Below, one piece after another: positions 31,743-40,879 of a DNA stretch of 64,000 bases. The position numbers and the translations under genes are program-made. The DNA lies in contig NZ_CP074406.1 in NCBI RefSeq assembly GCF_018388425.1, positions 3,782,001-3,846,000 on the forward strand, in the 5' to 3' direction. Source of the DNA: Nocardioides faecalis (lineage in GTDB: Bacteria; Actinomycetota; Actinomycetes; Propionibacteriales; Nocardioidaceae). The first letter of the stretch is position 1; each line of letters starts with the position of its first letter. The notes under the pieces are model-generated. The model had not been told where the DNA came from, made no database searches, and saw only the letters and a program-made list of their open reading frames with translations.

Positions 31743-32162
31743 CGGGGCTCCTTCGGTCGGTCCCTGGTCGCCGGACGTGACTCTAGGTGGTCTCTGACCA
31801 ACAGGTGTGCGGAAGAACCGAGAAGTCTCTCCACCACCTCCGACACATGCTCGCGCGCCGACGATGGCACTCACGAGGCGTCGGCGAGGAGGTTGGTGCT
31901 CAATGGCGCCATGTTCTACGGCGCCGACATGGCGCGCGTTCGACGCCTTCTTCGTGTCCCTTCAACATCGGCAGCCCGGCACCCCTCGACCAGTCGCGGT
32001 CACGGGTGGGTGCCCGCCCTGGCGAACTGCAACTCGCGCCCCCTGTGCAAGCGAGGAGGGAGTCCGGTGTCACCAGCCCACGAGCGTCTCAGGCGTGAAT
32101 CTGCAACGATTTCAGATTGGATCGTTCCATTGCAGATTCGACGATCGTCGGCAGCCGCTCAG
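31743..32162. other. 420-bp spacer between the secreted-protein gene and dnaB
   Basis: No convincing gene on either strand. The open frames across it have no family-like sequence. It contains the 10-bp palindrome atggcgccat near 31906 and the hairpin described at 32097-32139. GC falls to about half in the right part. Confidence 0.5.
32097..32139 (-). terminator. Inverted repeat downstream of dnaB
   Basis: Perfect 10-bp arms gaatctgcaa (32097-32106) and ttgcagattc (32130-32139) with further partial pairing inside (cgat/atcg). It lies 24 bp past the dnaB stop. There is no U-run, so termination strength is uncertain. Confidence 0.5.
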
Positions 32163-33578
32163 TCAGTGCGCCATGTCGACGAACCGGCTGTAGTGACCCT
32201 GGAAGGCCACGACGATGTCGCGGGTCGCGCCGTTGCGGTGCTTGGCGACGATGAGGTCGGCCTCGCCGGGGCGGGTCGACTCCTTCTCGTAGACGTCGTC
32301 GCGGTGCAGCAGGACGACCATGTCGGCGTCCTGCTCGATCGAGCCGGACTCACGCAGGTCGCTGACGGCCGGGCGCTTGTCGGCGCGCTGCTCGGGGCCA
32401 CGGTTGAGCTGCGAGAGCGCGATGACGGGGATCTCGAGCTCCTTGGCGATCAGCTTGATCTGCCGGGAGAACTCCGAGACCTCGAGCTGGCGGGACTCGA
32501 CCTTCTTGCCCGAGCTCATCAGCTGCAGGTAGTCGATGACCATCAGCTTCAGGTCGTGCTTCTGCTTGAGCCGCCGCGCCTTGGCCCGGATCTCGGTCAT
32601 CGTCATGTTCGGCGAGTCGTCGATGAACATCGGCGCCGCGGAGATCTTGGCGACATGGTGGGCGAGCCGGTCCCACTCTTCTGGGCCCATCTTGCCGTTG
32701 CGGATGTGGTTCAGCGGGATCCGCGCCTCCGCGGAGAGCAGACGCATCACGATCTCGGCGCGCGTCATCTCCAGGCTGAAGAAGACGGAGGTCAGGTTGT
32801 GGTGGATCGAGGCCGAGCGGCAGAAGTCGAGCGCCAGCGTCGACTTGCCCATGGCGGGTCGCGCGGCGACGACGATCATCTGGCCGGCGTGGAAGCCGTT
32901 GGTGAGCTCGTCGAAGTCGGCGAACCCGGTCGGCACGCCGTAGATGCCGGCCTCACGGTTCTCCATCGCCTCGATCTCGTCGAGGACGGAGTCCATGATG
33001 TCGCTCAGCGGCACGTAGTCCTCGGCCTTGCGCCGGTCGGTGACCTGGTAGATCTCCGCCTGCGCCTCGTTGACGATGGCGTCGACCTCGCCCTCGCCGG
33101 CATAGCTGATCTGCACGATCTTGGTGCCGGCGTTGACCAGCCGGCGCAGGATCGCCTTCTCCCGCACGATCTCGGCGTAGAACCCGGCGTTGGCGGCGAT
33201 GGGCACGTTCGCGGCCAACGTGTGCAGGTACGGCGCCCCGCCGACCTTGGCCAGCTCGCCACGGCGCTGCAGCTCACCGGCCACGGTCACCATGTCCGCG
33301 GGCTCGCCGCGGCTGTACAGGTCGAGGATCGCGTCGTGGATCGCCTCGTGCGCGGGCCGGTAGTAGTCGGGCCCGCGCAGCACCTCGACGACGTCGGCGA
33401 TCGCGTCCTTGGAGATCAGCATCGCGCCGAGCACCGACTGCTCCGCTGCCATGTCCTGCGGAGGGGTGCGTCCGCCCCGGTCGCTCGGCGCCGCGCCCGG
33501 CGCGAACGGGGCCGGTCCGTCGCCCCATCCCGGCGGCGGCTCGGCCGCCCAGGACGGGGACTCGTCGGTCAGGCTCAC
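32163..33578 (-). CDS. dnaB: Replicative DNA helicase DnaB
   Basis: A 471-residue hexameric replication-fork helicase. An unusual Pro/Gly-rich leader (~1-38) precedes the N-terminal domain (A-A-E-Q-S-V-L-G-A-M-L), linker and RecA-like core. Walker A is A-R-P-A-M-G-K-S-T and motif H2 V-I-D-Y-L-Q-L-M, followed by A-L-S-Q-L-N-R-G-P-E-Q-R and the arginine-finger region S-D-L-R-E-S-G-S-I-E-Q-D-A-D. No intein interrupts it, unlike several actinobacterial dnaB genes. GTG 33578. It is separated from its usual neighbour rplI by the MATE pair, and preceded by a spacer rich in DnaA-box-like sites. Confidence 0.97.
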   Translation of the reverse strand: MSLTDESPSWAAEPPPGWGDGPAPFAPGAAPSDRGGRTPPQDMAAEQSVLGAMLISKDAIADVVEVLRGPDYYRPAHEAIHDAILDLYSRGEPADMVTVAGELQRRGELAKVGGAPYLHTLAANVPIAANAGFYAEIVREKAILRRLVNAGTKIVQISYAGEGEVDAIVNEAQAEIYQVTDRRKAEDYVPLSDIMDSVLDEIEAMENREAGIYGVPTGFADFDELTNGFHAGQMIVVAARPAMGKSTLALDFCRSASIHHNLTSVFFSLEMTRAEIVMRLLSAEARIPLNHIRNGKMGPEEWDRLAHHVAKISAAPMFIDDSPNMTMTEIRAKARRLKQKHDLKLMVIDYLQLMSSGKKVESRQLEVSEFSRQIKLIAKELEIPVIALSQLNRGPEQRADKRPAVSDLRESGSIEQDADMVVLLHRDDVYEKESTRPGEADLIVAKHRNGATRDIVVAFQGHYSRFVDMAH

Positions 33579-33752
33579 GGCGCCGCGATCCCCTTGTCAG
33601 TGTCGAGTTCAGCGAAGTCACCCCTCGCGAGCGCGGACGCGGCGAGGGCTGGGACCATCGTGCGAGCCGGGTCCGAGACAACTCTCGGGACACCACGATC
33701 TGTCGGTCCGGGACGGCACGTTACGGCCCGTTCGGGCCGCGGCGAAAGCGGC

Positions 33753-34033
33753 GTATCCACAGGTCTTGTGGATAACTCGGGCCGGCCCGTGGACGACACG
33801 CAGGAACGATGTGCACCTACTGGGGAGGAACCTGTGGAAAGTCGCTGGGGATATTGTCCTGCACCCCGCCTGACCTGCGAAAACGTAAATCCCAGGTTGT
33901 GCACAACGAAAATCTATGATGTGATCCCGTTCACTTTTGGAGTGCCCTCCGGCTGGGCGGCGCCACTCGGGACCCCGCCTGGGACCCCCAGCACAGTTCG
34001 TCGGTTTCCACAACCTGAACGAAGTTATCCACC
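33753..34033. promoter_or_regulatory. Cluster of DnaA-box-like sequences upstream of dnaB
   Basis: The 473-bp spacer 33579-34051 carries several near matches to TTATCCACA: gtatccaca (33753-33761), a perfect TTATCCACA on the minus strand (33775-33767), CTTTCCACA minus (33841-33833), the palindrome ttgtgcacaa (33897-33906), tttccacaa (34005-34013) and ttatccacc (34025-34033). A relatively AT-rich stretch (33879-33940) lies among them. Likely DnaA-binding region regulating dnaB and the divergent gene. Confidence 0.6.
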
Positions 34034-34051
34034 GCCAATTCGGGATTCCTG

Positions 34052-35443
34052 GTGAGGCCCACCGAAACTCGTGCGGCGCGGCGCCGGCTCGACCGTGAGA
34101 TCGCCCGTCTGGCGGTCCCCGCGTTCCTCGCCCTCGTCGCCGAGCCGCTCTTCCTGCTCGGCGACTCCGCCGTCGTGGGACACCTCGGCACCGCCGAGCT
34201 CGCCGGGCTCGGCATCGCCGGCACCGTGCTGACCACCATCGTCGGCCTGTGCGTCTTCCTCGCCTACGGCACCACGGCCGGCGTCGCCCGTCAGCTCGGT
34301 GCCGGGCGCCCGGGCGCCGCGCTCGCCCAAGGCGTCGACGGGCTGTGGCTGGCGGTCGCGATCGGCCTGCCGGTCACCGTCGCCACCGCGCTCCTCTCCC
34401 CCGGCCTGGTCGCCCTCTTCGGGGCCTCCGCGCCGGTCGCCGAGCAGGCCACGACGTACCTGCGGATCGCCGCGGGCGGCATCACTCCCCTGCTGCTCGT
34501 GCTCGCGACCACCGGCGTGCTCCGCGGCCTGCAGGACACCCGCACGCCCCTGGTGGTCGCCGTCGCGGGCAACCTCGCCAACCTCGTGCTCAACGTCGTG
34601 CTCGTGCACGGCACCGGCCCGTTGCCCCGTCTCGAGATCGCCGGGTCCGCCTGGGGCTCGGTGATCGCGCAGGTCGCCATGGCGCTCGCGCTGGTCACCG
34701 TGGTGCTGCGCGCCGCCCGGCGTGAGGGCGCCTCGCTGCGTCCTGACCTGCCCGGCGTCCGAGCCGCCGCACGCGCCGGGGTGCCGCTGCTCGTGCGCAC
34801 GCTGACCCTGCGCGCCTCCCTCCTCGTCACCACCTACGCCGTGGTGCTCGCCGCCGACAGCGCCGCGAACACCGGCTCCGGGGGCGGCGGGGACGCCGTG
34901 CCGATCGCCACCCACCAGCTCGCCATGACGCTGTGGGCCTTCCTGGCCTTCGTCCTCGACGCCATCGCCATCGCCGCGCAGGCGATCACCGGGCGCCACC
35001 TCGGCGCCGGCGACGTCGCGGGCACCCGCTCGGTCACGCAACGGATGCTCGCCTGGGGCGTGGCCTCCGGCGTCGTCACCGGGGTGCTGCTCGCCGCGGC
35101 GAGCCCGTGGCTGGGGGCGCTGTTCACCCCCGACGACGACGTACGACGTGCCCTGGTGCCGGTGCTGCTCGTCGCCGCGGCGGCCCAGCCGATTGCCGGC
35201 GTGGTGTTCGTGCTGGACGGGGTGCTCATCGGCGCCGGCGACGGGCGCTACCTGGCCTGGGCCGGGCTCGTGGTGCTCGGCGGCTACGCTCCGGTCGTGC
35301 TGCTGACGAGCGCCGCAGGCGCCACCCTGCCCTGGCTGTGGGTCGTGTTCGCCGTGCTCTTCATGGGCGGGCGGCTGGTCACGCTGCTGCGCCGCGCGGC
35401 CGGCGACGCCTGGCTGGTCACCGGCGCGGAGGCGGTCCGGTGA
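34052..35443 (+). CDS. MATE family efflux transporter
   Basis: A 463-residue multidrug/toxin exporter of the DinF-like MATE branch with about twelve membrane helices in two halves: L-A-V-P-A-F-L-A-L-V-A-E-P-L-F-L-L-G-D-S-A-V-V-G at the start, and a second-half A-T-H-Q-L-A-M-T-L-W-A-F-L-A-F. A Gly-rich loop (G-S-G-G-G-G-D) replaces a short helix-loop near residue 273. GTG 34052. No clear Shine-Dalgarno. The stop overlaps the next GTG. Driven by H+ or Na+ in relatives; substrate unknown. Confidence 0.93.
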   Translation: MRPTETRAARRRLDREIARLAVPAFLALVAEPLFLLGDSAVVGHLGTAELAGLGIAGTVLTTIVGLCVFLAYGTTAGVARQLGAGRPGAALAQGVDGLWLAVAIGLPVTVATALLSPGLVALFGASAPVAEQATTYLRIAAGGITPLLLVLATTGVLRGLQDTRTPLVVAVAGNLANLVLNVVLVHGTGPLPRLEIAGSAWGSVIAQVAMALALVTVVLRAARREGASLRPDLPGVRAAARAGVPLLVRTLTLRASLLVTTYAVVLAADSAANTGSGGGGDAVPIATHQLAMTLWAFLAFVLDAIAIAAQAITGRHLGAGDVAGTRSVTQRMLAWGVASGVVTGVLLAAASPWLGALFTPDDDVRRALVPVLLVAAAAQPIAGVVFVLDGVLIGAGDGRYLAWAGLVVLGGYAPVVLLTSAAGATLPWLWVVFAVLFMGGRLVTLLRRAAGDAWLVTGAEAVR

Positions 35444-36024
35444 CGCCGCTGTACTGGATCGCGATCGGCGTCGCCGTCACCATCCTGACCGCGCCGGCCG
35501 CCGGCGCGCTCGACCTCGCGGAGATCTTCGGCACGCTCCTGCTGGTGATCGGCTGGTTCCGCCTCACCCGGGCGCTCGAGGACCTCCAGCTGCGGCTCAC
35601 GCTGTCCTACCTCGCGCTCGCGGCGCTCGCCGTCGCCGTCGTCCTCGCCTTCCCCGTGCCCCGGGAGTGGCTCGAGGACGCCGACCCGGCCCTGCTCTGG
35701 GCCTCCTCGCTGCCCGCCCTGGGGTTCCAGGCCGGGCTGGCCCACGTGATGGCGCGCCGGGCCCGCGCCGCCGGGGAGCGCACCGGCGTGTGGTGGCTCG
35801 TCGCGGCCGTCGCGATCGGGGTCGCCGTCGTCGCCAACGTGCTGTACGACGCCGCCGGCTGGAGGTGGCTCTACGGCGTCGGCACCGTAGGGCTCAGCGG
35901 CGTCATGCTGTTCGTGGTGATGGCGGCCGTGCACGGCGGCCGGACCTGGGCCGGGGCCCCCGAGCCCGAGCCGGAGCCCGACCCGGAGCCGGACACCGGC
36001 GTGGCCGCGGCCGCCGACGACTGA
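35440..36024 (+). CDS. Five- to six-helix membrane protein, unknown
   Basis: A 194-residue integral membrane protein starting at GTG 35440, which overlaps the MATE stop by 4 nt. Hydrophobic segments lie at about 3-22, 28-43, 55-73, 85-100, 119-137 and 146-164, and the C-terminal tail is acidic and proline-rich (P-E-P-E-P-D-P-E-P-D). No known motif. Coupling suggests it assists or accompanies the MATE exporter. Confidence 0.7.
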   Translation: MTPLYWIAIGVAVTILTAPAAGALDLAEIFGTLLLVIGWFRLTRALEDLQLRLTLSYLALAALAVAVVLAFPVPREWLEDADPALLWASSLPALGFQAGLAHVMARRARAAGERTGVWWLVAAVAIGVAVVANVLYDAAGWRWLYGVGTVGLSGVMLFVVMAAVHGGRTWAGAPEPEPEPDPEPDTGVAAAADD

Positions 36025-36062
36025 GTCGAAGACCGGGTCGCCGGCGACCGGCCGCAGGCAGG

Positions 36063-36710
36063 TCAGCCCTGCAGGTTGCGCAGCACCATCTCGGCGAGCT
36101 GGACGCTCTCGCTGCGCGGGTCGCCCTCGTAGTCCTGGCCGTCCTCGTAGTCGATCTCGACCGTCACCAGGGCGTCGGCGGAGCAGGCCCGCAGCTCGCC
36201 CTCCAGCGGCGGGGCCGAGGAGACCTTCCACCAGCCGCCGGTGGCGCCGGCGATGTCGTCGACCGGCTCGACGATGCCGTCGGCGTCCGAGGGCTGCGGG
36301 CAGCCGAAGGAGCCCTTCGTGAAGTCACCCGGTCCGGTCAGCGACACCTCGACGTCGACGAGTCCTTCGACGTCGAAGTCGCAGCTGTTCGTGCGCCACG
36401 ACAGCCCGCCCTCGGTGGTCTCACCGGTGTCCGCACCGTCGAGGACGAACGACTGGCCGTAGACGCGGGACAGGTCGTCGACGGTCACCACGTCGCAGGC
36501 GGCCGGCAGCGTGCTGGCGGGCGCGGTCTCGGTGGGCGTGGCCGACGTCGCGCTCGGCGAGGGGGTGGCGGTGGTCGGCTCCGCGGTGTCGCTGGTGGGC
36601 GCTGCGGAGCTGGTCTCGGCGGACGTTGAGTCCGGGTCGTCGTCGCTGCAGGCCGCGAAGGCGGGCAGGAGGGCCAGGACGGCCGCGGGGGCGAGGTGGC
36701 GCAGGTGCAT
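36063..36710 (-). CDS. DUF3558-like lipoprotein
   Basis: A 215-residue lipoprotein: signal peptide with lipobox A-F-A-A-C (Cys21), a Ser/Thr/Pro-rich linker of about 50 residues, and a globular domain with C-D-V-V-T-V-D-D-L-S-R-V-Y-G and further cysteine pairs (N-S-C-D-F, F-G-C-P, R-A-C-S). The cysteine-framed layout and I-D-Y-E-D-G ending are typical of actinobacterial DUF3558-type surface lipoproteins, whose role is unknown. It lies downstream of rplI beyond a strong hairpin, so it is probably transcribed separately. Confidence 0.78.
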   Translation of the reverse strand: MHLRHLAPAAVLALLPAFAACSDDDPDSTSAETSSAAPTSDTAEPTTATPSPSATSATPTETAPASTLPAACDVVTVDDLSRVYGQSFVLDGADTGETTEGGLSWRTNSCDFDVEGLVDVEVSLTGPGDFTKGSFGCPQPSDADGIVEPVDDIAGATGGWWKVSSAPPLEGELRACSADALVTVEIDYEDGQDYEGDPRSESVQLAEMVLRNLQG

Positions 36711-36751
36711 CGGGGACTCCAGGGGGATCGGGGAAGTGATGCCCAAAATAG

Positions 36752-36786
36752 CCGCGTGGCCGGCCCCGAAGGGACCGGCCACGCGG
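36752..36786 (-). terminator. Terminator of the rpsF-ssb-rpsR-rplI operon
   Basis: Long inverted repeat ccgcgtggccggccc / gggaccggccacgcgg (36752-36766, 36771-36786) with a 4-nt loop, 17 bp past the rplI stop. On the minus strand it is followed by t-a-t-t-t-t, a short U-run. Confidence 0.85.
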
Positions 36787-36802
36787 AAGGCGTCGAGTTG
36801 CC

Positions 36803-37249
36803 TCAGGCGGGGATCACGTTCAGCGCGACCGCCGCGGAGACCTCGTCGTGCAGCTTCACCGAGACGGCGTGGCTGCCCAGCGACTTGATCGGGTTGCCGA
36901 GGACGATGGTCCGCTTGTCGATGGCCTCGCCGGCGGCCTCGCCGAGCGCCGCGGCGATGTCCGCCGAGGTGACCGAGCCGAACAGGCGGCCGCCCTGGCC
37001 CGCCTTGACCTTGAGGTCGACGGGACCGTTCTCGAGCTTCGACTTGATGTCGGCGGCGTGCGCCTCGTCGCGGACCGCGCGGGAGGCGCGGGCCTTCTTG
37101 ATGGAGTCGGCCTGCGCCTGCGCGCCCCGGGTCCACCGGATCGCGAAGCCGCGGGGGATGAGGTAGTTGCGGCCGTAGCCGTTCTTGACCTCCACCACGT
37201 CGCCAGCAGCGCCGAGGTTGTCGACCTCCTGGGTGAGGATGATCTTCAT
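36803..37249 (-). CDS. rplI: 50S ribosomal protein L9
   Basis: A 148-residue L9 of standard length. The N-terminal 23S-rRNA-binding domain is [13 protein letters not shown] ... [18 protein letters not shown] long connecting helix and a C-terminal domain (G-R-L-F-G-S-V-T) follow. AAGGAG precedes ATG 37249. It is 30 bp downstream of rpsR and the last gene before the terminator hairpin. Confidence 0.97.
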   Translation of the reverse strand: MKIILTQEVDNLGAAGDVVEVKNGYGRNYLIPRGFAIRWTRGAQAQADSIKKARASRAVRDEAHAADIKSKLENGPVDLKVKAGQGGRLFGSVTSADIAAALGEAAGEAIDKRTIVLGNPIKSLGSHAVSVKLHDEVSAAVALNVIPA

Positions 37250-37279
37250 GAGCTCAGTTCTCCTTCTCTACCGACGCGT

Positions 37280-37516
37280 TCAGCGGCCGCTGGAGGTGTA
37301 GGGCAGCAGCGCGATCTCGCGGGCGTTCTTCACCGCGATCGCGACGTCCCGCTGGTGCTGGACGCAGTTGCCGGTCACCCGACGGGCGCGGATCTTGCCG
37401 CGGTCGGAGATGAACTTCTTCAGCAGGCCGGTGTCCTTGTAGTCGACACCGGTCGCCTTCTCCTTGCAGAACTGGCAAACCTTCTTCTTAGGCTTGCGGA
37501 CGACTGCCTTCGCCAT
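37280..37516 (-). CDS. rpsR: 30S ribosomal protein S18 (C+ zinc type)
   Basis: A 78-residue S18. The C-x-x-C pair in K-K-V-C-Q-F-C-K and the cysteine in G-N-C-V-Q-H-Q-R-D mark the zinc-binding (C+) form, like the M. tuberculosis operon copy. In actinobacteria C+ and cysteine-free copies are often differentially used under zinc limitation. GAGGAG ribosome-binding site. Lies between ssb and rplI. Confidence 0.96.
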   Translation of the reverse strand: MAKAVVRKPKKKVCQFCKEKATGVDYKDTGLLKKFISDRGKIRARRVTGNCVQHQRDVAIAVKNAREIALLPYTSSGR

Positions 37517-37586
37517 TGTGGTGCTCCTCCTCAGAGCCCGGCCGCACGCGCCTGGAGGCGGCGGGGCCGGAATGGATGTGAGTTGT

Positions 37587-38189
37587 TCAGAACGGGGGTT
37601 CGTCGCTGCCGGAGACTCCCGGCGCGGCCCACGGGTCGCCAGCCGGCGCCCCGCCCCCACTGTTGGATCCGCCGCCCGCGGACGAGCCGCCGCCCCACGG
37701 GTCGCCGCCACCGGAGGGACGGCTTCCGCCGCCACCCTGGCCGCCGTACCCGCCGCCGCCCTGGCCGCCGCCAGCCTGGCCGCCGCCAGCCTGGCCGCCG
37801 CCGTACCCACCGCCGCCGCCGGAGCGGGACGCGCGGGTGACCTTGGCGGTCGCCCAGGTGAGCGAGGGGCCGACCTCGTCGACCTGCAGCTCGTGGACGG
37901 TGCGCTTCTGGCCCTCACGGTCCTCGTACGAACGCGACACGAGTCGGCCCTGGACGATGACGCGCATGCCCTTCTGCAGGGACTCCGCGACGTTCTCGGC
38001 CGCCTGGCGCCAGATCGAGCAGCGCAGGAACAGGGTCTCCTGGTCCTTCCACTCATTGGTCTGGCGGTCGAACTGCCGCGGGGTCGAGGCCACCGTGAAG
38101 TTGGCGACCGCGGCACCGGACGGAGTGAAACGCAGCTCCGGGTCGTCGGTCAGGTTGCCGATAACGGTGATGACGGTGTCGCCAGCCAT
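37587..38189 (-). CDS. ssb: Single-stranded DNA-binding protein
   Basis: A 200-residue SSB. The OB fold occupies about 1-115 ([18 protein letters not shown], with [16 protein letters not shown]). A Gly/Gln-rich linker with repeated G-G-G-Q-A-G-G-G-Q follows, and then the acidic tip S-D-E-P-P-F that recruits replication and repair partners. AGGAG precedes ATG 38189. Second gene of the rpsF operon. Confidence 0.97.
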   Translation of the reverse strand: MAGDTVITVIGNLTDDPELRFTPSGAAVANFTVASTPRQFDRQTNEWKDQETLFLRCSIWRQAAENVAESLQKGMRVIVQGRLVSRSYEDREGQKRTVHELQVDEVGPSLTWATAKVTRASRSGGGGGYGGGQAGGGQAGGGQGGGGYGGQGGGGSRPSGGGDPWGGGSSAGGGSNSGGGAPAGDPWAAPGVSGSDEPPF

Positions 38190-38314
38190 GGTGGTCTCCT
38201 GGTGAAGGTGGGTGCTGAGGGCCGATCCGGCTCATGCCGGGTCGATGGCCCCCATCGTGACGTGGAGTGCCGACGGAAACCATCGGCTGTCCACAGGCAC
38301 GGATCCGGGGATCC

Positions 38315-38602
38315 TCAGACGGTGGGTCGCAGGACCTTCGTGCGCAGGATGGCCTCGTTGAGGCCCAGCTGGCGGTCGAACTCGTCGACGGTCGCCGGCT
38401 CTGCGGTCAGCTTGATGATGGCGTAGATGCCTTCGGCGTTCTTCTTGATCTCGTACGCCAGGCGTCGCTTGCCCCACACGTCGACGTTGTCGACGGTGCC
38501 GCCGTCATTGCGGACGACGTTCAGGTACTTGTCGAGCGACGGCTGGACCGTCCGCTCGTCGAGGCTCGGGTCGAGGATGACCACGACTTCGTAGTTGCGC
38601 AA
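38315..38602 (-). CDS. rpsF: 30S ribosomal protein S6 (TTG start)
   Basis: A 95-residue S6: [14 protein letters not shown], then [13 protein letters not shown], and [10 protein letters not shown]. The normal S6 N-terminus M-R-N-Y-E is encoded here with TTG (38602-38600). A perfect AGGAGG lies 11 nt upstream (38619-38614), and there is no ATG/GTG between it and the conserved sequence. Upstream in-frame codons would give a non-homologous extension. First gene of the S6-SSB-S18-L9 operon. Confidence 0.93.
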   Translation of the reverse strand: MRNYEVVVILDPSLDERTVQPSLDKYLNVVRNDGGTVDNVDVWGKRRLAYEIKKNAEGIYAIIKLTAEPATVDEFDRQLGLNEAILRTKVLRPTV

Positions 38603-38796
38603 AGCGGTCTCCACCTCCTCTGGACTCAGCGGCCGCGGACTTTCCACGGCAGGAGGGCTCTGCAGGCCCTTCCGCATCGTGCGGTCGGACCGTCGTACGG
38701 CGCCTGTCGGCACCGGACAGGAGAGGTTAACAGCGCGGCGCGCGGGCGACCGAATCCCCGACGGAGGCAGCGGAGCAGTGCCCGGCCGTTGCTCCC

Positions 38797-40791
38797 CTAC
38801 TCGAACACCACCGGGTTCGGCACCTGGCTCTCGCCGACGACGAGGACGGCGTTGGCGCCGGTGAGGCCGGCGGGCAGGTCGATGCCGACGACGGCGCAGA
38901 CCTCGTCGTCGCCGAGGGTCCACCGACCCTCCAGGGAGCCGATCAGCTCGTCCTCGGGCGAGTACACCTCGACGGTGAACTCCGTGCCGTCGGACAGTCC
39001 GATGACCCGGAAGTGGGCGAAGACGGTGCCGGGCAGGCTGACGCCGGAGAGGCGCTGCGGGTTCTGCAGGGTGCTGGGGGTGGCGCAGTCGGAGACGCCG
39101 TCGACGCTCCACCCGGCGCCGCCGGCGGAGGCGGTGCCCATCGGGTCGGCGGGCGGGTCGGGCATCTCCTCGTAGTACGGCGAGACGTAGTCGGGGTCGC
39201 CGCCGTCCTTGGCGATGTCGATGATCTTCGCGGCCAGGTTGGCGGGCCGGATCCGCGCCGAGCCGCCGGTGAACGCGCCGCCCTCGCCGCTCTGGCCCAC
39301 GGTCGCCTCGGTGACCACGGCGGTGTTGATGCCCACGAGCCGGCCGTCCTCGTCGATCGAGGCGCCACCGGAGTTCCCGGACCCGATCCGGATGTCGGAG
39401 TCGATCCAGGCGCGCGACGACTCGACGGCCGCCTCCTTGAGGAAGGTCGACACCACGCCGCGGGTGACGGTCAGAGCCCGGTCCAGGCCGTCGTCGGAGG
39501 CGACGTGGGCGACCGCGGGGAAGCCGAGCGCGGTGATCTCGTCGCCGGTGCGCAGCTCGTCGCTGTCGGCGAGCTCGATCGGCTGCGGCAGGTCGAGGTC
39601 GCCGTCCTCGATCGGGTCGCCCTGGGCGTCACCGGTGATCTTGAGGACCGCGAGGTCCAGGACGCCGTCGGCGACGATCGCCTCCGCGCTGTACGACGCC
39701 GCGGCCGGCGAGTCGTCCTTCTCCGAGGTCAGCGCGATGAGCAGACCCGCCGGGTCCTGCGCGGGCGGGTACTGGCCCGGGGCGCTCGGCTTGCCCACGT
39801 GCGCGTTGGTCAGGATCAACCCGTCGGAGCTGATGATCGTGCCCGAGCCGGTGTAGAGCGGCTGCCCGCTCGGATCGACCGCGACGACGAGCACGCTGGC
39901 CAGCTTGGCGCGGTCGAGCTCGGCGTCGGTCAGGCCCTCGCCGACCGTCGGGCCCGTGCCCTTGTCATCGTCACCTCCGTTGAAGGCGACCAGCCCGACC
40001 GCCAGGCCGGCCGCGGCGACGATCAGGCCGAGCGCCACCACGAACGATGTCGCCGTCCGGCGGCGCTTCGTCCGGGCGAGCGACTTCTGCGCCGCGCCGG
40101 CCGCGACCACCGGCACGACCTCGAGCTCCACGCCCGCGGTCGGGTGGCCGAGCATGAAGGTCGTCGGCTCCTCCACCTTCCGCGTGACGATCTTGTCCTC
40201 GTCCACGTAGGTGCCGGCGGTCGAGCGGTCGACGTACCACCAGCCGTTGGGGCGCCCCTCGATGACACCGTGCAGCCGGGAGACCGACGGGTCGTCCACG
40301 ACGACCTCACCGGCGGGGTCGCGGCCGATGCGGACCACCGAGCCGGGCGGGAAGCGCCGGGGCCCGGTCGGCGTGCGCACCAGCAGCCCGGGGCCCGGGG
40401 CGGGACCGCCGCCGACCGGTCCGGCGCCGGGCAGCACGGTCTGCGCCAGCCCGGGCGGCGGGAACCCACCGGGCACCGGGACGGCCGGACGGGGCGCCGC
40501 AGCGGCCGGGGTGAGCACCAGCTCCTCACCGTCGGTGGAGCCGAAGCGGAGCGCGGTGCGACCGCTGAGCCGGACCTCGCTGACCCGCACCGGCCCCTGC
40601 CAGGTGCCGGAGGAGGAGCCGACGTCGACGAACACCCAGCCGGAGCCGTCGGAGCGCAGCTCGCCGTGACGACGCGAGACCGACGGCCCGCGCAGCACGA
40701 TGTCGGAGCCGGGATCGCGCCCGATGGTGACCACGCGGGGTGCCTCGAAGGTGAAGTTCTGGCCGCCGAGGGCCACGTGGAGGGTGCTCAC
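38797..40791 (-). CDS. Membrane serine protease with two FHA domains
   Basis: A 664-residue protein in the order FHA1 (~5-92; I-G-R-D-P ... S-V-S-R-R-H-G), Pro/Gly linker, FHA2 (~135-222; I-G-R-D-P ... S-V-S-R-L-H), one membrane helix (~248-270), then an extracytoplasmic trypsin-like domain. Its triad is His331 (T-N-A-H-V), Asp378 (V-L-D-L-A-V) and Ser473 (G-S-G-N-S-G-G). The C-terminal ~90 residues form a small beta domain rather than a PDZ. FHA domains bind phosphothreonine, so cytosolic Ser/Thr-kinase signals may control a surface protease. GTG 40791 has a leaderless-type -10 upstream. Next downstream is rpsF, 194 bp away. Confidence 0.88.
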   Translation of the reverse strand: MSTLHVALGGQNFTFEAPRVVTIGRDPGSDIVLRGPSVSRRHGELRSDGSGWVFVDVGSSSGTWQGPVRVSEVRLSGRTALRFGSTDGEELVLTPAAAAPRPAVPVPGGFPPPGLAQTVLPGAGPVGGGPAPGPGLLVRTPTGPRRFPPGSVVRIGRDPAGEVVVDDPSVSRLHGVIEGRPNGWWYVDRSTAGTYVDEDKIVTRKVEEPTTFMLGHPTAGVELEVVPVVAAGAAQKSLARTKRRRTATSFVVALGLIVAAAGLAVGLVAFNGGDDDKGTGPTVGEGLTDAELDRAKLASVLVVAVDPSGQPLYTGSGTIISSDGLILTNAHVGKPSAPGQYPPAQDPAGLLIALTSEKDDSPAAASYSAEAIVADGVLDLAVLKITGDAQGDPIEDGDLDLPQPIELADSDELRTGDEITALGFPAVAHVASDDGLDRALTVTRGVVSTFLKEAAVESSRAWIDSDIRIGSGNSGGASIDEDGRLVGINTAVVTEATVGQSGEGGAFTGGSARIRPANLAAKIIDIAKDGGDPDYVSPYYEEMPDPPADPMGTASAGGAGWSVDGVSDCATPSTLQNPQRLSGVSLPGTVFAHFRVIGLSDGTEFTVEVYSPEDELIGSLEGRWTLGDDEVCAVVGIDLPAGLTGANAVLVVGESQVPNPVVFE

Positions 40792-40799
40792 GGGCGCTG

Positions 40800-40805
40800 A
40801 CGCTA
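40800..40805 (-). promoter_or_regulatory. -10 TAGCGT, leaderless start for the FHA-protease gene
   Basis: TAGCGT on the minus strand, 8 nt before GTG 40791, no Shine-Dalgarno. Confidence 0.4.
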
Positions 40806-40867
40806 GCCGTCGCCGGAAGCCGCGTCAGCCAACCCAGGCACCAAGCACGCGTGTCGCGCCCCGCTCC

Positions 40868-40873
40868 TACGAT
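40868..40873 (+). promoter_or_regulatory. -10 TACGAT, leaderless start for nfo
   Basis: TACGAT, 6 nt, ATG 40880. No ribosome-binding site in between. Confidence 0.5.
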
Positions 40874-40879
40874 GGCGCC

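Noticed and set aside
31787..32193. Overlapping plus-strand frames between the secreted-protein gene and dnaB
   Set aside because: Two frames of about 100-130 codons, Arg/Pro/Ser-rich, no ribosome-binding site, no recognisable motif, and one runs into dnaB antisense.
33579..34051. Chromosomal origin oriC
   Set aside because: DnaA-box-like sites are present, but dnaA, dnaN, rpmH and gyrase genes are not adjacent. Kept as a regulatory cluster instead.
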